Positions 1 through 5,355 of a DNA stretch of 6,029 nucleotides are shown in pieces. Under the pieces are notes generated by a model that worked only from the letters and a program-made list of their open reading frames with translations, did no database searches and had not been told where the DNA came from. This DNA is from an uncultured Spirochaetia bacterium. GTDB taxonomy: Bacteria > Spirochaetota > UBA6919. Both the position numbers and the translations under genes were made by a program. The stretch lies in assembly GCA_913053665.1 (NCBI GenBank), contig CAJXGR010000211.1, forward strand, positions 1 through 6,029, in the 5' to 3' direction. The stretch's first letter is position 1, and each line of letters opens with the position of its first letter.

Positions 1-123
1 AAAGGGTTGAGCTGAGAGTTTCCTTTTCTTTCTCCCGTCTCACCGTAGATTGTTAGCCAATTGCCTTTTTATCATGTCCCAAGCCAATTTTGGACGAGTA
101 TGGGATATTAAACCCATCCGTTG
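1..123. other. Left-edge stretch with no supportable gene
   Basis: This is the region downstream of the J-HEAT gene. On the minus strand a 25-codon ATG-to-TGA frame (117 to 40) has no ribosome-binding site and resembles nothing I know. One plus-strand frame is open from the window edge to a TAG at 54-56 and could be the tail of a gene lying to the left, but 17 residues are too few to judge. A 5-bp inverted repeat (ATGGG at 100-104, CCCAT at 113-117) is not followed by a T run, so I do not call it a terminator. The 8-mer AGCCAATT occurs twice (55-62 and 82-89). Confidence 0.5.
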
Positions 124-984
124 TTAAAGGAGACCCTGAGTCTTTAACATACCTTTAACCAATTCATTGATTTCCGGATTGCGATCGTGGGCCAGTCCTT
201 TGATTTTAGGAAGGTAGGAGTATAACTTATATTTCTTGAGAGTCTTTACTGCTTCCAGTCGGACATAATCATTGCTGTCGTAACAAGACTTCACAAGCCA
301 TTCATTACTTTTAGCGATCTCTAAACTGGCAATAGAACGGATAATGACTTTACGCATATTCGGGCCGCTTTTGGGGTACAATTCTATGAGAGGGGTTAAA
401 CCTTGTCTGATTTTGAGTTTACCAATGGCTCGGACTGCTACTTCCTTGACCTCACGACTTTGATCCCCCAGCCCATGAGTGATCAGTTTGTAGCCCTGCT
501 TTCCCCATTGAACCACAATGGCTTTGAGTGCTTCAGCGCGAACATATTTATTGGAACTTTGTAACAATTGCTCTTTCAGCCGATCAATGCTTAGACTTCG
601 TATTTCCTTGGGGATTTTGAAGAAATCATCGTTGGACTCATGTCCATTACTTTTCGATCGATTAAATAAGTTAAACTTGAAGTGACCAAATCTCTTGGAC
701 TCGGTTTTTGAGTATTGGTTGACTTCCGTTTTAGGCTTTGAACCTTTTGTCTGATGAATATTTGAGTGGATTCTATGGCTCTGATTGTACTCATCTCTTT
801 TTTTATGATCACTGAGGACTTTGTACGCACGGACCACCTGTTCAAAGTAATCCACCTTTAAAGGCTCACTAGCCACATCAGGATGATACTTCAGCATGAG
901 CTTGCGATATGCCTTTTTTATATCATCAGTGTTGGCCTGAACTGCGACTCCTAATATTTTGTAGTAATCATCTTGACTTATCAT
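124..984 (-). CDS. J-domain (DnaJ-like) protein with C-terminal HEAT repeats
   Basis: Probable Hsp40 co-chaperone of the Hsp70 encoded just upstream; cytoplasmic, with no signal peptide or membrane segment. Numbered from the chosen start, the J domain covers about residues 5-68: DDYYKILGV at its head, the catalytic HPD at 34-36 that triggers Hsp70 ATP hydrolysis, and KKRDEY at the end of helix III/IV. There is no Gly/Phe region, zinc-finger domain or type I/II DnaJ C-terminal domain. A basic, polar linker (about 70-125) leads to four or five degenerate HEAT repeats (about 132-283), with helix pairs such as YVRAEALKAI, REVKEVAVRAIGKL and YVRLEAVKTLKKY. HEAT arrays normally bind proteins, so this part may select clients. 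I chose the ATG at 984 because it lies 4 nt past the Hsp70 stop and fits the usual J-protein N-terminus. An in-frame ATG at 1017 or GTG at 1023 would add 11 or 13 residues and overlap the Hsp70 gene. Not housekeeping dnaJ. Confidence 0.9.
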   Translation of the reverse strand: MISQDDYYKILGVAVQANTDDIKKAYRKLMLKYHPDVASEPLKVDYFEQVVRAYKVLSDHKKRDEYNQSHRIHSNIHQTKGSKPKTEVNQYSKTESKRFGHFKFNLFNRSKSNGHESNDDFFKIPKEIRSLSIDRLKEQLLQSSNKYVRAEALKAIVVQWGKQGYKLITHGLGDQSREVKEVAVRAIGKLKIRQGLTPLIELYPKSGPNMRKVIIRSIASLEIAKSNEWLVKSCYDSNDYVRLEAVKTLKKYKLYSYLPKIKGLAHDRNPEINELVKGMLKTQGLL

Positions 985-988
985 GACT

Positions 989-2740
989 TCAGGAAACCTC
1001 GACTTCTTCTTTCCCATCACCACAGGTGGCTTTGATTTCTCCCATCAAAAACTCGATCTGATCAATCAAGGCTTCATAATCCTCTTGACTTTTGGCTCCA
1101 GAACCCTTTGTGATAGATTTAATCAGAGTTTCCCCTTCTTTTTTAAGGGATGGGTCCAGTTCCTCTAAATAGCTTTTATAATATCTCTTTAGTTTATCGA
1201 ACTCTTCATGAAATTGTTGCTTCACTTTATTGATTTCCAAATCCTCTAACTCTTTTTTATTATGATATTGAGACTCTTCTATAATCTTTGAGAGCTGTTC
1301 TTCGGAGAGATTGACAGGATTCGTGATGATGATTTCTTGATTGGTCTCGGTATCCAGGTCTCTGGCACTGACTTGCAGGATTCCATCGGCATTGATGACA
1401 AAATTGACTTCAATCCTGGGATCACCCTTCCGTGCAGATCGAATCCCACTCAATTGGAATTCTCCCAATGAGATATTGTCTTCACAGCGTATCCTTTCTC
1501 CTTGATAGATATGGATTTCTACACTTTTCTGGTAATCACTTATGGTGGTAAACAGTTTGCTTGATTTCGCAGGAATCGTGGTATTCCTTTCTATAACAGG
1601 AACAAATATACCCCCCTCGATCTCAATACCCATTGAGAGAGGGGTAACATCCACAAGAACCATCCCATGCTTGTCACCGTTTAGTATGGACGCCTGAATA
1701 GCCGCCCCCATTGCCACACACTCATCGGGATTCACACCCTTCGTGATCTCTTTACCCAAAAGCTCTTTAACTTGCCTCTGTACATACGGAATACGGGTGG
1801 ATCCCCCTACCAGAATCACTTCATCAATATCTTCATGGGAGAGACCAGAATCATGAAGAGTTTTCTCAGTGAGACTCATTGTTTCTTCAATCATTTCTTC
1901 AATCAGGTCTTCAAAATCACTCCGTTTAATGTCCATATTTAGGTGTTTAGCCCCTTCTTCAGTGGCTGTGATAAAGGGGATACTCAATTCCACCTGGTCT
2001 GTTTGAGACAATTCTATCTTGACTTTCTCCACTTCTTCTTTCAGCTTTTGCAAAGCCATCCCATCTGATGAGAGATCCACGCCCTCGCTTTCCATAAACC
2101 TTTTGAGGACCAGGTCTATAAGCTGTTGATCAAAATCATCACCACCCAGTCTATTATTCCCTGATGTGGCCTTCACTTCAAAAACACCATCTCCTATATC
2201 GAGGATTGAGACATCAAAAGTCCCTCCTCCCAAATCATAGATCAGTACCGTTTGATCCTTATTTTGATCAATACCAAAGGCCAGAGCAGCGGCTGTGGGC
2301 TCGTTAATAATCCTGAGAACGTCAAACCCGGCTATGAGACCAGCTTCTTTCGTAGCCTGTCTCTGATTATCGTTGAAGTAGGCAGGGACGGTAATCACAG
2401 CTTTTTTTATTTCTTGTCCATAAAAGTCCTCAGCATCATTTTTAAGCTTTAAGAGTATCCTGGCCGATATTTCCTGGGGGGTGTACTTCTTGTTCCCAAT
2501 CTCAATCAACTTATTCTGCCCCATATCACGCTTAATGGACATGACAGTTTTATCTGCGTTCAGAACCGCCTGATTCTTGGCCGCTCTTCCAACCAACACT
2601 TCACCTTTTTTGTCAAAGCCTACAACCGATGGAGTCAGGCGTTCACCTCTTTTGTTCTGTATCACGACCGCCTTTCCATTTTCTACTATGGCTATCACCG
2701 AATTCGTTGTTCCCAGATCTATCCCTAATAACTTTTCCAT
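989..2740 (-). CDS. Compact Hsp70 chaperone, DnaK/HscC-like paralogue
   Basis: ATP-driven cytoplasmic chaperone that binds and releases exposed peptide segments. The nucleotide-binding domain (about 1-360) has phosphate-1 motif IDLGTTNS (7-14), phosphate-2 motif YDLGGGTFD (168-176) and adenosine motif VGGSTR (311-316). Residues matching E. coli DnaK D8, K70, E171, D194, T199 and D201 are all kept (D8, K70, E147, D169, T174, D176). R143 matches the arginine (R167) that contacts the J-domain HPD. The interdomain linker VLVDVTPL (361-368) precedes a normal beta substrate-binding domain and a helical lid (about 475-570). At 583 aa it is shorter than housekeeping DnaK (about 610-640): some 24 residues of subdomain IB are missing before the NEP motif, and the acidic tail is short. 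HscC of E. coli is similarly compact. The ATG has AAGGGA 7 nt upstream. The next gene, a J protein, follows after 4 nt. No grpE adjoins it and no CIRCE element is visible. The Hsp70 assignment is certain; paralogue status is inferred. Confidence 0.95.
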   Translation of the reverse strand: MEKLLGIDLGTTNSVIAIVENGKAVVIQNKRGERLTPSVVGFDKKGEVLVGRAAKNQAVLNADKTVMSIKRDMGQNKLIEIGNKKYTPQEISARILLKLKNDAEDFYGQEIKKAVITVPAYFNDNQRQATKEAGLIAGFDVLRIINEPTAAALAFGIDQNKDQTVLIYDLGGGTFDVSILDIGDGVFEVKATSGNNRLGGDDFDQQLIDLVLKRFMESEGVDLSSDGMALQKLKEEVEKVKIELSQTDQVELSIPFITATEEGAKHLNMDIKRSDFEDLIEEMIEETMSLTEKTLHDSGLSHEDIDEVILVGGSTRIPYVQRQVKELLGKEITKGVNPDECVAMGAAIQASILNGDKHGMVLVDVTPLSMGIEIEGGIFVPVIERNTTIPAKSSKLFTTISDYQKSVEIHIYQGERIRCEDNISLGEFQLSGIRSARKGDPRIEVNFVINADGILQVSARDLDTETNQEIIITNPVNLSEEQLSKIIEESQYHNKKELEDLEINKVKQQFHEEFDKLKRYYKSYLEELDPSLKKEGETLIKSITKGSGAKSQEDYEALIDQIEFLMGEIKATCGDGKEEVEVS

Positions 2741-2974
2741 CCGTTCATCCCTTGAGCTTAATTTATTTTGCCCTTTTCTTCAATAGAATTAAATATCAAT
2801 AGTTTTTAGTGATTTTAATAGTTCTAGATAAGTCATTTTATAGAAATCTTAATTTAAAAGAACACCTTTCCAAATCATTATTCCCCGTTTTTTCTCATAA
2901 ACCTTGGAAATAGCCTTTTAATCCTGTTAATAACACTTTACCAGGAAAGATAGTTATTTACTTTAAAAACTTGC
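2741..2974. promoter_or_regulatory. A/T-rich spacer upstream of the Hsp70 gene
   Basis: This 234-bp gap separates the SwrB-like gene from the Hsp70 gene and probably carries the Hsp70-J promoter. On the minus strand a -10-like TATAAA (2842-2837) would give a leader of about 90 nt, but no good -35 lies 16-18 bp upstream (best TGTTCT). The 7-mer AATAGTT occurs twice, 19 bp apart (2798-2804 and 2817-2823). No CIRCE repeat (TTAGCACTC-N9-GAGTGCTAA) is present. An imperfect dyad at 2922-2944 (CCTGTTAA against TTACCAGG, one mismatch) lies just past the SwrB-like stop but has no T run in the minus direction, so a terminator there is only a weak possibility. Confidence 0.35.
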
Positions 2975-3637
2975 TTAGCCTACCAATTTTTTCTTGAGGA
3001 GTGCTGTGAATAATTGAATCTCTCCTAAACTTAGGCCAAGAATACTGGCTATCTCTTCAAAAGATTTCCCTTCACCGATCAGTCGAGCAATTTGATGGGT
3101 TTTATCTTTCGGTTGACTATATTCATGATTTTCTGATGGGATTGGATGGTTTTTATGTATTTCCTCTGAGGGCTTGCGATTTGATTTCTGTGTGGTTGGA
3201 GTGTTATAGGCCTTTTGGATATAGGATTTTTTAGTTAAATTGGATGCTTGGGAGTTCTTGATAATTAAAGGGTTTTCAAGGGGAGGTTTATTTTCTATTA
3301 TTTTTTCGCTTACTGATTCATGCCCATGATTTCGTGCTTTTGTCCTATCTAAGACTTTGTTAAGCAATTGATTCGGCTTTTGATCAACAATATTGTCTCG
3401 TTTCGCCTGGGCTGACGACAATATTTCACGATGTTCCAATTCTTTTACCGTTCTTATTCTATCTTCCAGGATTTTAATGTTTCTTTCGGCATCGTTATTG
3501 AACCTTACAATCATATCATTCATTTCTTTACCCACTTCTTCAGCGTTCCCATCTCCTTTACTGTTATATTTCATAAATAACACAAAGGTTAAAGACAGAT
3601 TTATAATGATAAGTATAAAAAGTATTGCATCAGTCAT
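2975..3637 (-). CDS. SwrB-like membrane-anchored protein with C-terminal HTH-like motif
   Basis: A small single-pass protein. Residues 4-22 form one hydrophobic segment near the N-terminus, so the rest is probably cytoplasmic. Residues about 32-80 are charged and look like a coiled coil (for example RNIKILEDRIRTVKELEHRE). Residues 85-178 form a low-complexity linker rich in Asn, Lys, Ser, Pro and His. Residues 181-215 hold a conserved-looking helical motif, IARLIGEGKSFEEIASILG followed by LSLGEIQLF, resembling the C-terminal motif of Bacillus SwrB/YlxL (DUF6115) and of DUF2802 proteins encoded near flagellar and chemotaxis genes. SwrB is known to promote activation of the flagellar export apparatus; a similar role here is inferred from architecture and from the fapA neighbour. 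The ATG has AGGGGAG 9 nt upstream and lies 18 bp past the fapA stop, so the two are probably cotranscribed. The motif looks HTH-like, but DNA binding should not be assumed in a membrane-anchored protein. Confidence 0.75.
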   Translation of the reverse strand: MTDAILFILIIINLSLTFVLFMKYNSKGDGNAEEVGKEMNDMIVRFNNDAERNIKILEDRIRTVKELEHREILSSAQAKRDNIVDQKPNQLLNKVLDRTKARNHGHESVSEKIIENKPPLENPLIIKNSQASNLTKKSYIQKAYNTPTTQKSNRKPSEEIHKNHPIPSENHEYSQPKDKTHQIARLIGEGKSFEEIASILGLSLGEIQLFTALLKKKLVG

Positions 3638-3655
3638 GGCTTTTAGCTCCCCTAA

Positions 3656-5119
3656 TCACCTTCTACTTTCTTCCTCTCCCTCAAAGAGTTGGTATGGGAC
3701 AGGTTTAATAAAGTTATTTTCATTAATAAACGTGACTCCCTTGAAGTCATTTTTAACAACAAAATTGGCGTTCTTGATCGTTAAGTCGACTCCAGGAAAT
3801 ACATTGAGTTTCGCGGATATTTTCCCTTGTGTATCCAGGTTTTCAAGGTAATTCTTAAGTTCAGCGATGTCCTCTTGAATCTCGGAATACTGGAGATCAA
3901 ACTCGCGTTTCGCCCTTTCCAATCGCTTCAGCATTGTCTCCTTGTCCTCACTCAGCCCACCGGCTTCTTTGGTTCGAATCAGTGTACCAATATTAGCAGC
4001 AATCTTGGTAATTTGTTCTTCACTAATTTCTCTTTCCTTTTCAAGGCTCAGTAGTTTTTCTTTATACTTTGGATCCACCCCGGCTTCGAGGTAAGTATCG
4101 GTATAAGCTGTGGACCCAAGGTATTTTGCACTTATTTCGTATCCCGCTCGCACCCGTCCACCAAGGACCATCCCTTTCTTACCATGACAAATAACACGTC
4201 CTCCCCCATCCACCTTGCTATGAAGTATTTCTTCCTTTATGATCACGTCATTTCCGGCTTTTATATTGGCATTTTCAACGAACTTTGCGAATACATTACT
4301 TCCCGCTTTGACCATCCCGCCTTCCTTCCCAATAATCCCCTGCCCAACGATTATCTCATTGTCCGATTCAACCTCTGCTTTGAAGATCGACCCTTTAACT
4401 TCTATGTTCCCAGCGGCCTTGACTGTAAACCCGTCATTGATATTCCCCTTCACCACAACAGTTCCCAGGAATATAATATTTCCTGTGTTCAGATCAACGT
4501 CGCCTCTGATTTCATAAATGGGATCGACAGAAACCACTCCGCCTACTACAAGGGCTCGACCAGCAATCTGGGCTATGATCTCAAGGCCGTTTTCAGAGAG
4601 TATCGTGCTTTTCCCAGCCTCAAAGGGAACATCTTCCCCATCATGGGCTTCAATACGGTTATTCGTTACAGTACGTCCTGGCGTTCCTTCACTGGCAGGA
4701 GTTTTTATGGCTAAGACCTGACCCGCCACTACGTTCTGTACAATATCCAGGTTTTTATAATCTATTCTTCCCGTTTCATCTTCTTCAAACTTAAAGTCTG
4801 TTTTGTCCGTATGGAACTTATACTCAACCCTTGAATTAGAACCAGACTTGGGTAATTTCCCTTCAGCCACCAATACAGGCACGTTATACAATTCTTTTTC
4901 AAAGATACTCTCCATCTTGTCCTGCATGATCCCAAAAACAACCCCACCCCCTTCAAGGATCTCATTGATCTCATCCATTTCCAATATTCGTCCTGAAAGG
5001 ATGGGGGCTGTTACAGTAACATAGGCCTTCATTTCATCGGGAGAGACTTCCAGACTCACTTTACTGTCATATTCAGGATTCGCACTCCAATCACCAATTT
5101 TAACTTCTTTATCAGCCAT
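3656..5119 (-). CDS. fapA: FapA-family (DUF342) flagellar assembly protein
   Basis: A 487-aa soluble protein with no signal peptide. Residues about 1-195 form the N-terminal FapA/DUF342 domain, including the family-typical stretch VLAIKTPASEGTPGRTV (135-151). Residues about 198-345 are a run of short beta repeats rich in V/I-x-V/I-x-G (GDVDLNTGNI, VKGNI, VKGSI, GNDVIIKEEI), consistent with a right-handed beta-helix of the bactofilin type. Residues about 350-427 are a charged coiled coil, and 430-470 return to beta structure. FapA proteins are linked to flagellar assembly; in Vibrio, FapA has been reported to localise to the flagellated pole under control of the sugar phosphotransferase system. 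The biochemical activity is unknown. The start is secure: AGGAGG (5125-5130) lies 5 nt before the ATG. It is first in a likely two-gene operon with the SwrB-like gene and diverges from a LysR-type regulator instead of following fliA/flhF-type genes. Confidence 0.88.
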   Translation of the reverse strand: MADKEVKIGDWSANPEYDSKVSLEVSPDEMKAYVTVTAPILSGRILEMDEINEILEGGGVVFGIMQDKMESIFEKELYNVPVLVAEGKLPKSGSNSRVEYKFHTDKTDFKFEEDETGRIDYKNLDIVQNVVAGQVLAIKTPASEGTPGRTVTNNRIEAHDGEDVPFEAGKSTILSENGLEIIAQIAGRALVVGGVVSVDPIYEIRGDVDLNTGNIIFLGTVVVKGNINDGFTVKAAGNIEVKGSIFKAEVESDNEIIVGQGIIGKEGGMVKAGSNVFAKFVENANIKAGNDVIIKEEILHSKVDGGGRVICHGKKGMVLGGRVRAGYEISAKYLGSTAYTDTYLEAGVDPKYKEKLLSLEKEREISEEQITKIAANIGTLIRTKEAGGLSEDKETMLKRLERAKREFDLQYSEIQEDIAELKNYLENLDTQGKISAKLNVFPGVDLTIKNANFVVKNDFKGVTFINENNFIKPVPYQLFEGEEESRR

Positions 5120-5124
5120 TTTTG

Positions 5125-5130
5125 CCTCCT
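5125..5130 (-). promoter_or_regulatory. Strong Shine-Dalgarno site of fapA
   Basis: On the minus strand this is a perfect AGGAGG, 5 nt from the ATG at 5119. It is the strongest ribosome-binding site in the window and fixes the fapA start. It contrasts with the LysR-type gene across the same intergenic region, which has no such site. Confidence 0.85.
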
Positions 5131-5155
5131 AGAGCAATATAATTCTTTAGGTATC

Positions 5156-5187
5156 TATATAATACGTTTTGTCGAGATCCAGATTGT
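5156..5187 (-). promoter_or_regulatory. Possible fapA promoter
   Basis: Reading the minus strand toward fapA, overlapping -10-like hexamers TATTAT (5164-5159) and TATATA (5161-5156) lie about 40 nt before the start codon. The matching -35 positions (ACAATC or ATCTGG) are poor. I see no good sigma-28 (TAAA/GCCGATAA) or sigma-54 (GG/GC) pattern, so a flagellar-class promoter is not supported. This is a placement guess based on A/T content and spacing. Confidence 0.22.
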
Positions 5188-5227
5188 ATGTAGTAACAAG
5201 TGTCATCACCTAATACATCTTCGATGC

Positions 5228-5262
5228 GTAACAACCGCCTTTTAGTGTTTAAGGCCTGTTAC
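5228..5262. repeat. Two-step inverted repeat in the divergent intergenic region
   Basis: The outer arms GTAACA (5228-5233) and TGTTAC (5257-5262) pair perfectly. After a 3-nt/1-nt internal bulge, the inner arms GCCTT (5237-5241) and AAGGC (5251-5255) pair perfectly around a 9-nt loop. It sits in the middle of the fapA/LysR-type intergenic region and is its most GC-rich part. Neither direction has a T run, so it is not an obvious terminator. It could be an operator or an RNA hairpin in the fapA leader, if transcription starts upstream of it. Confidence 0.5.
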
Positions 5263-5300
5263 CAGCGATTAGCGAATATAAACTGAATTAACCATTTATA

Positions 5301-5318
5301 ATAATTATTTTTAATTAT
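5301..5318. repeat. A/T-only perfect inverted repeat
   Basis: ATAATTA (5301-5307) and TAATTAT (5312-5318) are perfect inverted copies around TTTT. The repeat lies 38-55 bp before the LysR-type start codon, where a LysR-type protein could bind its own promoter. In DNA this A/T-rich, such repeats also arise by chance, so the assignment is weak. Confidence 0.35.
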
Positions 5319-5334
5319 ATATTCCATATACAAA

Positions 5335-5354
5335 TGTTTATGTTAAAATAAACA
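5335..5354. promoter_or_regulatory. Palindrome abutting the LysR-type start codon, overlapping a -10-like hexamer
   Basis: TGTTTAT (5335-5341) and ATAAACA (5348-5354) are perfect 7-bp inverted arms around GTTAAA. The core reads TTA-N8-TAA, close to the TTA-N7-TAA half-site type described for CbbR proteins. It ends one base before the ATG at 5356. A -10-like TAAAAT (5344-5349) lies inside it, which would put the transcription start near the ATG itself. The -35 region (about 5321-5326, ATTCCA) is poor. This fits an autoregulatory operator and perhaps a leaderless message, but neither is shown. Confidence 0.4.
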
Positions 5355-5355
5355 C

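Noticed and set aside
40..117. 25-codon minus-strand reading frame downstream of the J-HEAT gene
   Set aside because: It has no ribosome-binding site, recognisable motif or partner, and its length is expected by chance.
591..845. 84-codon minus-strand frame inside the J-HEAT linker region
   Set aside because: It overlaps the same strand in another frame. The J-HEAT frame continues unbroken from J domain to HEAT repeats, so there is no frameshift to explain.
2922..2944. Intrinsic terminator after the SwrB-like gene
   Set aside because: The stem has a mismatch, is mostly A/T, and is not followed by a T run in the transcribed direction.
639..3330. Shared GHES residues in the linkers of the J-HEAT and SwrB-like proteins as a possible common motif
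   Set aside because: Four residues in low-complexity linkers are expected by chance, and the surrounding residues differ.
3393..3851. 152-codon plus-strand open frame with hydrophobic runs
   Set aside because: It is antisense across the fapA/SwrB-like junction. The hydrophobicity is what the complement of charged coiled-coil codons gives.
4184..4714. 176-codon plus-strand open frame
   Set aside because: It lies wholly opposite fapA, whose motifs and ribosome-binding site are clear. The translated product has no coherent domain.
5228..5262. Integron attC-like recombination site, because the repeat has a stem, unpaired spacer, stem and loop order with GTAACA/TGTTAC arms
   Set aside because: The outer arms do not match the RYYYAAC/GTTRRRY consensus, the spacers are 3 and 1 nt, and the total of 35 bp is shorter than known attC sites. 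There are no cassette neighbours.
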